Made by a program: the position numbers and the translations under genes. From Amycolatopsis alba DSM 44262 (lineage in GTDB: Bacteria > Actinomycetota > Actinomycetes > Mycobacteriales > Pseudonocardiaceae): 64,000 nucleotides of DNA. Positions 35,175 through 44,245 of the stretch are shown here, one piece after another. The stretch spans positions 5,385,602 through 5,449,601 of the forward strand of contig NZ_KB913032.1 of assembly GCF_000384215.1 (NCBI RefSeq). The letters run 5' to 3'. Each line of letters starts with the position of its first letter. The stretch's first letter is position 1. The notes under the pieces are model-generated. The model was given only the letters and a program-made list of their open reading frames with translations. It did not search any database and had not been told where the DNA came from.

Positions 35175-36701
35175 TCAGGGGGTGACTCCGGCTCCTTCGT
35201 AGGCGCCGATGTTCAGTTTGTCGGTGATCGGGTTGCCGAAGAAGTCCTTGCCGCCGTTGTCCGCCACGGGCGCGCCGTGCTGGATCGCGGGCGACGCCTC
35301 CCGGAGCCGGTAGCCGCTCGTCGTCGACATCGACGTCGCCGTACCGGGGGACACCAGCCGCGGGTCGCCGATGATCGAGGTGGTGCTGCCTGCCGGCACC
35401 CCGGAAACCTGGTAGAACACGTTGTTCACGTACTGGCCGGTGGTGTCGTTGATCGAGGAGCTCGACGGCTGGCCGTAGAAGATGTTGTTGGTGAAATGGA
35501 CGCCGATCGCGCTGGTGCTGACGTTCGTGACCAGCCGGGGGCTGTTCTGCGCGTAGAACACGTTGTTGTAGACCTGGGTGTTCGAGGCGTCGCCGCAGGC
35601 GATGGTCACCGTGCTGGTGTATGGCTCGGCGGTGCCTGCCGCGTCGTTCTGGCTGAGGTTGTACCGGGCGATCCCGTTGGCGTTCTTCAGTTCGTTACCC
35701 GAGCACTGCAGCAGGAAGCCGCCCTTGTTGTCGTGCGAGAAGTTGTACTCGATGATCGTGTCGATGTTCGCGTCGTCCAGGCTGAACGCCATCGCCTGGC
35801 CCTTGCCGTTCGACACGTCGTTGTACCGGATCCGGGTGCCCTCGGCGTTCCAGCCGTACGCGCCCGCACTGTCCTGAGTGGACCTTTCGTTGAAGCCGTT
35901 GATGATGTTGTGCTCGACGACCGCGCCCGAACCGTTGAACACCACCATGCCCTCGCCGCCGATGTCGCGCACCGTGTTCTCGGTGAACCGCACCTTCGTC
36001 ATCGGCACCAGCGGTGCGCTGAGCCAGGTGGACAGCATGCCGACACCGATCCGGTCGACGTGCGTGACGGTGTTCTTGTTCACGTTGACGTCGTCGAACC
36101 GCGTCGGTGTCTTGGAGCCCGCGGCGTAGAACACCACCCCGCCGCTCGGCGGGAACCGGCAGTCGCAGCCGTTGACGTCATGAACGTCCACATTGGACAC
36201 CAGATAGTGGCTGCCGACGCCGTAGTCCTCGAGCAGGACGTAGATGCCCGCGCGCTGCTGATTCGCGGCCGGGGCCGGGCCGGTGTTCGTGACGTCGAGG
36301 TCGCGCAGTTCCCAGCCCGCGACGTTGTGGAGGAAGATCGCGCTGGCCGCGCCCTTGCCGTCGATGCGGGGTTTGGTGCCGGAGCCGAAACTGCCGACCT
36401 TGATCGGGCGGCCCGCCGTGCCGGAGCCTGTCGGCGCGAAGGTGCCGGTGCAGGTGACGCCGGATTTGAACAGGATCGTGTCTCCGGCCAGGTACTTCAT
36501 GGTGTTGGCCTTCGACAGCTTCCAGGCCTGGTCCGGACTGGTGCCGGGGCCCACGTCGAGACCGCGTGCGCAGTCCACGTAGAAGGTGCGCGGGACCTTG
36601 GGCGGGTCCGCCGCGGCCGGGGTGGCCGCCAGGCCCGCGCCCAGGAGCAGTGAGGCCGCGATCGCCAGGACCTTGGTCGCGGCGGGACGTTTTCCGAGCA
36701 T
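35175..36701 (-). CDS. Secreted right-handed beta-helix protein
   Basis: Protein of 508 aa with a Sec signal peptide (about 1-30, LLLGAGLAATPAAA) and a mature part of repeated short strands and Asn/Gly turns (NNVFYAQ, NNIFYGQ, NTVRDIGGEGMVV) typical of parallel beta-helix (pectate-lyase-like) folds. It is a close paralogue of the protein at 44246-45664: both share FYVDC, GSGT-G-PI-VGS and DVHDVNGC. The start at 36701 has a GGGGG site upstream. The substrate is unknown; the family includes polysaccharide lyases and glycan epimerases. A secreted carbohydrate-type enzyme is unusual inside an aromatic polyketide cluster. Confidence 0.78.
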   Translation of the reverse strand: MLGKRPAATKVLAIAASLLLGAGLAATPAAADPPKVPRTFYVDCARGLDVGPGTSPDQAWKLSKANTMKYLAGDTILFKSGVTCTGTFAPTGSGTAGRPIKVGSFGSGTKPRIDGKGAASAIFLHNVAGWELRDLDVTNTGPAPAANQQRAGIYVLLEDYGVGSHYLVSNVDVHDVNGCDCRFPPSGGVVFYAAGSKTPTRFDDVNVNKNTVTHVDRIGVGMLSTWLSAPLVPMTKVRFTENTVRDIGGEGMVVFNGSGAVVEHNIINGFNERSTQDSAGAYGWNAEGTRIRYNDVSNGKGQAMAFSLDDANIDTIIEYNFSHDNKGGFLLQCSGNELKNANGIARYNLSQNDAAGTAEPYTSTVTIACGDASNTQVYNNVFYAQNSPRLVTNVSTSAIGVHFTNNIFYGQPSSSSINDTTGQYVNNVFYQVSGVPAGSTTSIIGDPRLVSPGTATSMSTTSGYRLREASPAIQHGAPVADNGGKDFFGNPITDKLNIGAYEGAGVTP

Positions 36702-37190
36702 GGATGAACCCCCTTGGTCGTTCCTGCGTCTGTGATGTCCTCCGGCTGCCCCCAGGCACGCCGTCACTCTCGGTTATATGAATGAGTCCGATTTGTGCGA
36801 ACGGGTGCACTCCACTGAGTTCGACACCCGGCTTGTCACGCAGAGTCTAGGCACGCCGATCCGGCGGCATCCATTAGTGCAATAACTAACTTATAACTAT
36901 GTCTAACGTGACTGGTCGCTCGTGTCGCTGGACGCACGGTCCATTACAGCGGGTATGATCATAAGATAACTAACGCCTTAATAACTAAACCGAATATGAC
37001 CGTGTGAGGTGTCGCAGTGGGAGCGTGGAACGGGGTCACCCGGTGTCTCCAATGGACTGCCGCGGGTAGCGGCCCCGCGCCCGGTTCCGGATGCGACAGT
37101 CGCTTCGGCTTCCTGTCCATTCCGGACCGGTGAGCCGCAGAGCCGACACTCACGCCAACTTCGTCGAAGCAGTCAGCTAGGTGGGTATCG
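36702..37190. other. Divergent intergenic region with AT-rich patches
   Basis: No gene seen. It separates the leftward beta-helix gene from the rightward shortened flavin enzyme. From 36870 to 37000 it is much richer in A/T than its surroundings and contains repeated ATAACTA motifs, so it is probably a regulated divergent promoter. Confidence 0.55.
36882..36990 (+). promoter_or_regulatory. Repeated ATAACTA motifs
   Basis: ATAACTAAC at 36882, ATAACTAT at 36893, ATAACTAAC at 36966 and ATAACTAAAC at 36981. The first two are exactly 11 bases apart; the second pair is 15 apart. They may be operators for an activator or repressor acting on the divergent genes. The sequence differs from the TTC[C/G]AGC sites elsewhere in the cluster. 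Confidence 0.4.
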
Positions 37191-38441
37191 ATGCCGAATG
37201 AGCCGCAGCGGGTGAAGGTCCTGATTGTCGGCGGGGGCCTCGCCGGTCTCGCTTCGTCGTTGTTCCTGGCCCGGCAAGGGGTGCGCCCGGTCCTGGTGGA
37301 ACGGTGGCCGGGGGTGCGGTCGACGGGGGGCGGGGACGGTGTCGACCAGCGGACCATGGAGATCTACCGGGCGCTGGGTCTCGAAGAAGTGATCCGCGGC
37401 GACTCGCCGCCCGCCCGCGGGTGGTGGCCGGATCTCGGCCCGTGCGGGTATCACGAGGGGGAGCGGCACGTGGTCGAGCCGGTCCTGCTCGAAGCGGCCA
37501 GGCGGCGGGGCGCGGACGTCCGGTTCGGCACCGAGCTGGTGTCGATCGCCACCGACGCCGACGGCGCCGACGCGGTACTGCTGGACCGTGCCGGCGGACG
37601 GCGTGACGTCGTGCGCGCGGACTACGTGATCGCGGCGGAAGGGGCAGGCGGCCTTGTCGCGGCCGGTCTGGCCATCCGGCTGGAGCTCCGGACGGACGAG
37701 TGGCAGGCCGATCCGTGGCCGTATCCGTCCGGTATGGCCGATTCCTTCCGGGTCGGCCGGGTGTTCCTGGTCGGTGACAGTGCGCACCGGTGGCCGGAGG
37801 ACGGCGCGCTCGGTGCCGGCCTCGCGGTCCAGGAGGCCCACAACCTGGCCTGGAAGCTGGCCGGGGTGATCCACGGCTGGGCCGAGCCCGGCCTGCTCGA
37901 CAGCTACGAGGCCGAACGCCGCCCCATCGCCGTCGAAGTGGAGAAGCGGTTGTCGCGGTGGCCGCTGTGGACACCTCCCGCCATGAACGAAGCCGAGGAG
38001 CAGGTGCTGACGCTGGGGCAGCGGTACCCCGAGGGTGCGCCGTCCGGTCCGGTGTTCGCCGACCGGCTCGGTGTGCGGGCCCGTCCAGGCGAGCGGGCCC
38101 CGCACCTGTGGCTGGAACGAGCAGGCGCCACGCTGTCCACCCACGACCTGTTCGACGGCTCGTTCGTCCTGCTGACCACGAGCCGTGGAGCAGGCTGGAC
38201 CGCGGCGGCGGCCCGGATCGCGAGCCGCTTGTGCCTTCCGTTGCGGGCCTACCGGCTCGGCCGCGGCTCGGCGGACGCCGATTTCGGCGACGTCCATGGC
38301 CGGGCACCCGAGCGGTACCCGATCGGCGACGACGGCGCCGTGCTGATCCGCCCGGACGGCTATGTCGGCTGGCTCACCGACACCGCGCCGGAATCGCCGG
38401 AACTCGTGCTGGGCGAGGTGCTCGGCAGGCTGCTGCGGTGA
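37191..38441 (+). CDS. Internally shortened FAD monooxygenase homologue
   Basis: Protein of 416 aa related to the 27522-29096 enzyme but lacking about 90 residues of the substrate-binding middle: VIAAEG is followed after only ~37 residues by FRVGRVFLVGDSAH, and a second short gap lies near residue 75. The FAD fold GGGLAGLASSLFLARQ and GD motif are kept, but the DG motif is AAEG and the PPAGAMG loop is PEDGALG. The C-terminal thioredoxin-like domain is intact. The frame is open throughout, so it is a maintained variant, possibly non-hydroxylating, rather than an obvious pseudogene. Confidence 0.75.
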   Translation: MPNEPQRVKVLIVGGGLAGLASSLFLARQGVRPVLVERWPGVRSTGGGDGVDQRTMEIYRALGLEEVIRGDSPPARGWWPDLGPCGYHEGERHVVEPVLLEAARRRGADVRFGTELVSIATDADGADAVLLDRAGGRRDVVRADYVIAAEGAGGLVAAGLAIRLELRTDEWQADPWPYPSGMADSFRVGRVFLVGDSAHRWPEDGALGAGLAVQEAHNLAWKLAGVIHGWAEPGLLDSYEAERRPIAVEVEKRLSRWPLWTPPAMNEAEEQVLTLGQRYPEGAPSGPVFADRLGVRARPGERAPHLWLERAGATLSTHDLFDGSFVLLTTSRGAGWTAAAARIASRLCLPLRAYRLGRGSADADFGDVHGRAPERYPIGDDGAVLIRPDGYVGWLTDTAPESPELVLGEVLGRLLR

Positions 38442-38486
38442 CCCCGTCCCGCGGCCTGCCGGAGCGCCCCCGGCAGGCCGTCGGTG

Positions 38487-39509
38487 TCAGGGTTTGCGGC
38501 AGATGACGAGCGTGTCGTATGCGCCCAGCGGCTGCTCGGTGATGTCCCGGCAGCCCGCGGCCGCGGCGTGCTCCTTCACCTCGGTCACGGTGTACTCGGA
38601 ACCGCCGTCGGTGACCAGCAGCATGTCGAGGCTGATCACCAGGTTCTCGACGTGCTCGGGCTCGTCGTCCAGCATGCGGTCGTAGATGAGCAGGGTGCCA
38701 CCGGGGTTGACCGCGGCATAGGCCTTCGCCACCAGTTCCTTGCGCTGCACGGGATCCCAGTCGTGCAGGACGTGCCCGAGGTTGACCAGGTTCGCGCGGG
38801 GCAGCGGGTCCTCGAAGAAGTTCCCGCCGTGGAAGGCGGCCCGGCCGGTCAGTCCCGTCTCGGTCATCAGCTCGTCGAAGAACGGCTCCATCTGGGGGAG
38901 ATCGAAGACCGTTCCGGTGAGCCCCGGATTGGCGCCGAGCACCTTGGACAGCAGGTTCCCCCGGCAGCCGCCGACGTCGAGGACCGTGCCGTGCGGGGCG
39001 AAGTCGTACGCGGCGACGAGCTGGGGGCCGAGTACCTGGGTCAGCCCGTCCATCATCCCGATGAACTGGCGCAGCAGGCGAGGATCGGCGACCACCAGGT
39101 CGAAGTTGCCCACCGCCTGCGGCCGTCCGGTGCGCAGCGCCTCGGACAGCTTGCCCCAGGCCGGGTACAGGTTCCGGTTGGACCGCTGCAGGAAGCCGCC
39201 GATGTAGTCGTCGGTGCCGCGGATGAGGTACTTCGCCGCCGACGGGCTGTTGTGGAACCGGCCGTCGATGTGGTCGAGCAGGCCGAGCGCGGTGAGCAGG
39301 TGCAGCATGTCGGGCAGGCCTCGCCCGGCGACGTCCAGCCGCTCTCGGATCTCTTCGGCGGTGCCGGGGTTCTCCCGCAGGACCCCGAAGACGTCGAGGT
39401 CGACGGCGGTGAGCAAGGCCTTGGCGTCGGAGAATCGGTTGCCAAGGCGGATGATCTGCTCCGCGGTGTCCAAAGTGGACGTCGCGGGGGCGGTGCTGGT
39501 GCTGGGCAT
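38487..39509 (-). CDS. SAM-dependent O-methyltransferase (Methyltransf_2 type)
   Basis: Protein of 340 aa with an N-terminal winged-helix dimerisation region (~15-110) and the SAM motif VLDVGGCRGN (176-185). A catalytic-type HVLHDWDP and a final ICRKP follow. This is the class that methylates phenols of aromatic polyketides (TcmN C-terminal, DnrK types). It is about 45% similar by eye to the methyltransferase at 49513-50556, so the cluster has a paralogous pair. Convergent with the shortened flavin gene. Likely role: O-methylation of the aglycone. Confidence 0.88.
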   Translation of the reverse strand: MPSTSTAPATSTLDTAEQIIRLGNRFSDAKALLTAVDLDVFGVLRENPGTAEEIRERLDVAGRGLPDMLHLLTALGLLDHIDGRFHNSPSAAKYLIRGTDDYIGGFLQRSNRNLYPAWGKLSEALRTGRPQAVGNFDLVVADPRLLRQFIGMMDGLTQVLGPQLVAAYDFAPHGTVLDVGGCRGNLLSKVLGANPGLTGTVFDLPQMEPFFDELMTETGLTGRAAFHGGNFFEDPLPRANLVNLGHVLHDWDPVQRKELVAKAYAAVNPGGTLLIYDRMLDDEPEHVENLVISLDMLLVTDGGSEYTVTEVKEHAAAAGCRDITEQPLGAYDTLVICRKP

Positions 39510-39549
39510 ATGCCGGCTCCTCGGGCTCGGTCGGGTCGGGGTTTCGGGA

Positions 39550-40407
39550 TCAGGCGAAGGCGACCTTGGCCAGCTGGTCGAGCTGGCCGGGGTCCGCGGT
39601 GGTGGGAAACAGCAGCAGTTCGTCGCAGCCTGCCGCGGCGTAGTTGTCGATCGTTTCGCGGAGCCTGCCCTCGTCGGAGATCAGGCTTTTGGCCAGGAAT
39701 TCGGCCTTCGGCCCGATGTAGGAGTAGTAGTCGCGCAGGTACTGCGCGCCGCGGGTGGCGTTGTCCTCGCCGAGGCCGACATAGGTCATGGCGGCCATCT
39801 TCGGTTTGTCGTCGCGGCCGGCGGCGGCGAACGCGGTGGTGGCCCGCTCGACGAGGTCGGGGTAGGCGGCGGCGCTGCCGCCGGGGGAGATCCAGCCGAT
39901 GCCGTGTTTGGCCGCGCGGGCGAGCGCCGCCTCGGAATGCCCGCCGATCCAGATCGGGATCCGGCCGCCCGACGGCTTCGGGCCGATGCCGGGCACCTGG
40001 CCGCCGCCCGACCACACCTGGACCAGGTCGTCGAGCAACCCGTCCAGCAGGGCGCCACGGCGCCGGTACGGCACCCCTGTCGCGGTGAAGTCGTCTTCGC
40101 GACCGCCTGCCGCCACGCCGAGCACCAGCCTGCCACCGCTGAGGCGGTCGATGCTGGCGAGCTGCTTGGCCAGTTCCGCCACACTCGGCCGGTAGGCGGC
40201 GAGCAGGATGGTGCTGGCGAGGGTGATCCGCTCGGTCACCGCGGCGGCCGCCGCCAGCGCGACGAGGCTGTCGTAGCTGTCGTAGACGAGCCTGTCGAGG
40301 ACCGCCAACGTACTGAATCCCAGTTCTTCGGCACGCTGGGCGAAGCCGATCAGCTCGGTGCCGACGGCGCCCGGCACCGTACTGGGTAGCCCTACTCCGA
40401 TGTCCAT
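39550..40407 (-). CDS. LLM-class F420-dependent oxidoreductase
   Basis: Protein of 285 aa. MDIGVGLPS at the start, the LGFSTLAVLDRLVY region, ITLASTILLAAYRP and GGRLVLGVAAGGREDDF are typical of luciferase-like TIM-barrel flavin/F420 enzymes. The start at 40407 has GGGGAAGG upstream; the ATG at 40425 does not. It probably reduces or oxidises a ring of the polyketide with F420 or FMN. It precedes the methyltransferase by 40 bases on the same strand. Confidence 0.85.
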   Translation of the reverse strand: MDIGVGLPSTVPGAVGTELIGFAQRAEELGFSTLAVLDRLVYDSYDSLVALAAAAAVTERITLASTILLAAYRPSVAELAKQLASIDRLSGGRLVLGVAAGGREDDFTATGVPYRRRGALLDGLLDDLVQVWSGGGQVPGIGPKPSGGRIPIWIGGHSEAALARAAKHGIGWISPGGSAAAYPDLVERATTAFAAAGRDDKPKMAAMTYVGLGEDNATRGAQYLRDYYSYIGPKAEFLAKSLISDEGRLRETIDNYAAAGCDELLLFPTTADPGQLDQLAKVAFA

Positions 40408-40488
40408 GCGCTTTGCCTTCCCCATTCGGGTTCTTGCCTGGTCGTGCCGAGCCTGCCGAGGCCCGGTCGGGTGGCGCTGGAGCGAAAC

Positions 40489-42057
40489 TCAGCCTGCCCG
40501 TTTCGGTGGCAGGAGCCGGGAAAGGACGGCCGCCAGGAGCAGGACGCCCACCTGGATCCACAGGGTCGTGGTGGTGGCTTCGGCGAAGGAGCGCCGCTTC
40601 GTGTCGGCCAGCGCGGCGGTGACGTCCGGCCGGGTCAGCTCCGCGGAACGGCAGGAATCCGGCTGGGAGAACGGATTCGTCCCGGCGGCTTGGTCGCGGG
40701 CGCAGGAGGTGAACGCGGCGGCCGGGGTGCCGGGAGGTACGGCCGCGGCCTGGCTTCCGCCGTGTGCCACGAGCGCGAAGAAGACGGTCGCCGCCACGCC
40801 GACGCCGACGGCGCCCGCGAGCTGGAAGACCGCGGACAGGATGCCGCCCGCCGCGCCCGCGTCCCCTTCCGGGACGTCGCGGAGCTGGATGTTCACCAGC
40901 GTGCCGACGACCAAGGCCATCCCGGACCCGGCGACGAACAGCGCCGCGGAGACCGCCACCGGGGACAGGGCGGCCCCGGTGACGCTCACCAGCGAACTCA
41001 GCACGGCGATGCCGAGCGCGAGCAGCACCGAACCTGCGGCGACCGTGCCCCGGCCGAAGCCCGCTACCCGTTTGGCGCCCCAGGTGCCGACGGTCACCAG
41101 CGCCAGCGCGAACCCGACGAGGCTGACCGCGGTCCGCATCGGGGTCCAGCCGAGCGCGAGCTGGGTGAACCAGACGAGGATCAGGTTCACCGAGATGATG
41201 GTGGACATGACCAGCGTCGCGAGCAGACCGGCGGCGGAGAACGAGCGCAGCCGGAACAGGCCCGTCGGCAGGACCGCGTCCCCGCCGCGCCTGCGCTCGT
41301 GGTCGATCAGCACCAGCAGCAACGGCACCGCCGCGACGGGCATCGCGAGCAGCCACCACGGCCAGTTCGCTTCCCTGCCCTGCTGCAGCGGGACGATCAC
41401 CAGCGCGGTGACCACCGCGACCAGCGCGATGCCGATCGGGTCGAACCGCGGCCGGTGCGGAGACCGGGACTCGCCGACGAGCGCCAGGGTCGCGACCACG
41501 ATCGCGGCCCCGACCGGCACGTTGATCAGGAAGATCGCCCGCCAGCCAAGGCCGAAGAGATCCTGGGTCGCCAGCAGCCCGCCGAGCAGTGGCGCGCCGA
41601 CCTGGGCCAGGTTGATCACCGCGCCGTAGATCATGAAGCCGGTCCCGCGTCTTTCCGGCCGGAACAGCAGTTGCATCATCGCGAACACCTGAGGCGTCAT
41701 CAACGCGCCGAAAGTGCCCTGCGCCAGCCGGGCGGCGATGAAGAGCTCGGCGTTCGGCGCGGCGGCGCAGCAGGCCGACAACACGGTGAAACCGGTGACG
41801 CCGGTCAGAAAGATCCGGCGACGGCCATAGCTGTCCCCGAGCCTGCCGCCGACCACCAGCACGACCGCGAAGGCGAGGACGTAGGCGACGACGAACCACT
41901 GGCTCTGCGCGTAGGTCGCCCCCAGGTCGCGCTGGATCACCGGCACCACCACGGTGACGATGCCGACGTCGAGCAGATCCATGAACGAGGCGAAGGCGAG
42001 CACGAACATGGCCAGGCCGGCATGGCGCGGCACGGAGGGCGCCGGGATGGTCGTCAT
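40489..42057 (-). CDS. DHA2-family MFS exporter
   Basis: Protein of 522 aa with about 14 transmembrane segments. The first helix has MDLLDVGIVTVVVPVI and helices 2-3 are joined by VVGGRLGDSYGRRR. Position in the middle of the cluster makes it the likely exporter or self-resistance pump for the product. First of a leftward group of three (exporter, F420 enzyme, methyltransferase). A long hairpin-rich gap separates it from the amidotransferase gene upstream. Confidence 0.9.
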   Translation of the reverse strand: MTTIPAPSVPRHAGLAMFVLAFASFMDLLDVGIVTVVVPVIQRDLGATYAQSQWFVVAYVLAFAVVLVVGGRLGDSYGRRRIFLTGVTGFTVLSACCAAAPNAELFIAARLAQGTFGALMTPQVFAMMQLLFRPERRGTGFMIYGAVINLAQVGAPLLGGLLATQDLFGLGWRAIFLINVPVGAAIVVATLALVGESRSPHRPRFDPIGIALVAVVTALVIVPLQQGREANWPWWLLAMPVAAVPLLLVLIDHERRRGGDAVLPTGLFRLRSFSAAGLLATLVMSTIISVNLILVWFTQLALGWTPMRTAVSLVGFALALVTVGTWGAKRVAGFGRGTVAAGSVLLALGIAVLSSLVSVTGAALSPVAVSAALFVAGSGMALVVGTLVNIQLRDVPEGDAGAAGGILSAVFQLAGAVGVGVAATVFFALVAHGGSQAAAVPPGTPAAAFTSCARDQAAGTNPFSQPDSCRSAELTRPDVTAALADTKRRSFAEATTTTLWIQVGVLLLAAVLSRLLPPKRAG

Positions 42058-42092
42058 GGGAAACCCTCTCCGGGAGTCAGACGGTTTCGCGT

Positions 42093-42184
42093 GCCGGGAC
42101 GGACGGCACGCGTGATCAGACGGACGGCACGTGTGTCGTCCCTCCGGTCACGTGTGTCGTCCGTCTGATCACACGTGTCGTCCG
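42093..42184. repeat. Complex inverted repeats between amidotransferase and MFS genes
   Basis: GTGATCAGACGGACGGCACG (from 42112) and its near-complement TGTGTCGTCCGTCTGATCAC (to about 42172) form a stem of over 20 bases, flanked by further GGACGGCACG / GTGTCGTCC copies. It probably ends transcription from the amidotransferase gene. Confidence 0.6.
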
Positions 42185-42225
42185 GCCAGGCACGCGAAGG
42201 TGCCGTGACCGGTGCGAAGTCGCGT

Positions 42226-44082
42226 TCAGATGGCGAGGTCGACCTGGTAGTGCCGGAGCCAGGCGTTGAACTGCAGCGCCGTTTCCACGTTGATCCGGCT
42301 CTGCCATTCGTGGGCGGAACCGGTCGGGTTCGCCGCTGTCTCCTTCGAGGCCTTCAGGTCGAGCAGGGGCAGCACCGGTGAAGACGGGTCCGCCAGCACG
42401 CCGGCGAATTCGCGGTGCAGTGCCTCGGTGTACGCCGGATCCTGCGTCACCGGCCACGGGCTCTTCCGGCGCTCCACAATGGACTTGGGCAGCAGGTCGC
42501 CGACGGCCGCCCGCAGGAGGCTCTTCTCCCGGCCGTCGAAAGTCTTGAACGCCCACGGGGTGTTGTAGAGGTATTCGACCAGCCGGTGGTCGCAGTACGG
42601 GATACGGGTCTCGAGCCCGTGCGCCATCGCCAGCCTGTCGCCGCGGGCGAGCAGCATCGGCAGCCACCGGGTGAAGTGCGCGTAGCAGATCTCGCGCATC
42701 TTGTGCTCCAGGCCGTTTTCCCCTTCCTGGTGGGGGGTTTCGTCGATGGTCTGCTGGTAGTTGTCGGCGTAGTAGGTCGCCATGTCCAGCTTCCGGCTGA
42801 ACAGTCCCTGGTCGAACAGGCCACGGCCGTGGCCGGTGCTGCGCATCTTGTTTTCGTTGGCCACCCAGGGAAAGGTGCCGGAATTGGTGAAGTCCGGGTC
42901 GAACATCCAGCGGAAGCCGCAGAACACCTCGTCGCCGACCTCGCCGGTGAGCATCACCGTGGAGTGGTCGCGCACCGACTTGAGCATCAGGTAGTGCGAC
43001 GTGTCCATGTCGCCGAGCGTGGACGGCATGTCCTGCGCCAGCAGCACCGCGCGCCGGGTCTCCGGGTCCATCAGGTCGGCGGTCCGGATCGTCAGGTCGG
43101 TGTGATCGGACCGGACCAGCGCCGCCATCTCGGCGGCGAACGGGCCGTCCGGGGTGTCCCGGACGTCGTCCGGCCGGAAGTTCTCTTCGTAGCCCTCGAA
43201 AGCGTGGGTCACCGTGCGCACCCGGTCGCCGCCGAGTTTCCACATCCACTGGGCGGCCAGCGCGGTGATCGCGCTGGAGTCGAGCCCGCCGGACAGCCCG
43301 ACGCACAGCGGCACGTCCGCGACCAGTTCGCGCAGCACGATGTCGGACAGCAGCGAGCGCACGTGCGCGATGGTGCCGCCGAGGTCTTCCTCGTGCGGCT
43401 TGGCTTCGAGCTTCCAGTAGGTCTGCTCGTACAGGCCCTTGCGGCTCACCGTGAGCGTGTGTCCCGCGCGAAGTTCCTGCATGTCACGGAACACCGCGGC
43501 GCCGGGGCGTTTGGCCGTGGAGAAGATCTCCCGCAGCCCGTCCAGGTCCACCGTCGGCCGGATGGCGGGGTGCGCGAGCAGCGCCTTCGGCTCGGAGCCG
43601 AAGATGAACCCGCCGGGGATCTTCGCGTAGAACAGCGGTTTGATGCCCATCCGGTCGCGGATCAGCACCAGCTCCTCGGTCCGCAGGTCCCAGACGGCGA
43701 ACGCGAACATGCCCTCGAGGCGTTCCGCGCAGCGCACCCCCCACTCCAGATACGACCGCAGCACCACCTCGGTGTCGCTGCGGGTGCGGAACTTGTGCCC
43801 CCGCTCGCGCAGTTCGGTGCGCAGCTGCTGGAAGTTGAAGATCTCGCCGCTGTAGGCCAAGACCGCGGAGGGGCTGCCGTCTTCGTCGGCGATCATCGGC
43901 TGCGCGCCGCCCGCCGGGTCGATCACCGCCGTGCGGGTGTGCCCGAGGCAGGCGTGGCCGCGCAGCCAGAGCCCGTGGTCGTCGACGCCGCGGCTCGCGA
44001 TCGCCTCGGTCATCAGTTCCACGGTCGGCCGTTCCGTGGCCAGGTCACGGTTGTAGTCGATCCAACCGGTGATTCCGCACAT
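42226..44082 (-). CDS. Asparagine-synthase-like amidotransferase
   Basis: Protein of 618 aa starting MCGITGW, so the N-terminal Cys2 glutaminase nucleophile is exposed after Met removal. It has the glutaminase loops (RGVDDHGLWLRG, YSGEIFN, GSEPKALL), then the ATP-pyrophosphatase loop LSGGLDSS (263-270) of class B asparagine synthases. In aromatic polyketide clusters this class makes an amide from a carboxylate (OxyD in oxytetracycline; XanA-type lactam formation in xantholipin, from memory). The start at 44082 has a GAGAGGGCGAG site; upstream frame is spurious. Under a SARP-type site. Confidence 0.9.
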   Translation of the reverse strand: MCGITGWIDYNRDLATERPTVELMTEAIASRGVDDHGLWLRGHACLGHTRTAVIDPAGGAQPMIADEDGSPSAVLAYSGEIFNFQQLRTELRERGHKFRTRSDTEVVLRSYLEWGVRCAERLEGMFAFAVWDLRTEELVLIRDRMGIKPLFYAKIPGGFIFGSEPKALLAHPAIRPTVDLDGLREIFSTAKRPGAAVFRDMQELRAGHTLTVSRKGLYEQTYWKLEAKPHEEDLGGTIAHVRSLLSDIVLRELVADVPLCVGLSGGLDSSAITALAAQWMWKLGGDRVRTVTHAFEGYEENFRPDDVRDTPDGPFAAEMAALVRSDHTDLTIRTADLMDPETRRAVLLAQDMPSTLGDMDTSHYLMLKSVRDHSTVMLTGEVGDEVFCGFRWMFDPDFTNSGTFPWVANENKMRSTGHGRGLFDQGLFSRKLDMATYYADNYQQTIDETPHQEGENGLEHKMREICYAHFTRWLPMLLARGDRLAMAHGLETRIPYCDHRLVEYLYNTPWAFKTFDGREKSLLRAAVGDLLPKSIVERRKSPWPVTQDPAYTEALHREFAGVLADPSSPVLPLLDLKASKETAANPTGSAHEWQSRINVETALQFNAWLRHYQVDLAI

Positions 44083-44135
44083 GTGCTCGCCCTCTCGTCC
44101 GATCGAAGCCACTTCGACGCAGGCTTGCCAGTGAG

Positions 44136-44153
44136 GCTCGAACAGGGCTCGAC
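44136..44153 (-). promoter_or_regulatory. SARP-type direct repeat before amidotransferase gene
   Basis: Read on the minus strand: GTCGAGC (44153-44147) and TTCGAGC (44142-44136), 11 bases apart with a CCTG spacer, 54 bases upstream of the start. Forms a back-to-back arrangement with the plus-strand site at 44172-44189. Confidence 0.65.
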
Positions 44154-44171
44154 GCCATCTGGAAGCCGGCG

Positions 44172-44189
44172 TTCGAGCCCGGTTCGAGC
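44172..44189 (+). promoter_or_regulatory. SARP-type direct repeat before beta-helix/P450 operon
   Basis: Two identical heptamers TTCGAGC starting 11 bases apart with a CCGG spacer, 57 bases upstream of the beta-helix start. Best match to the classical SARP heptamer TCGAGC in this window. Confidence 0.68.
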
Positions 44190-44245
44190 GGTCCCGCCCA
44201 GGCTGCTCCCGGTACGGACCTCGGTGGGGAACGGGAGAAAACGCG

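Noticed and set aside
39053..41899. Leftward frame of over 940 codons crossing the methyltransferase, F420 enzyme and MFS genes
   Set aside because: It runs through three recognisable genes in another frame on the same strand and encodes Arg-rich sequence without domains.
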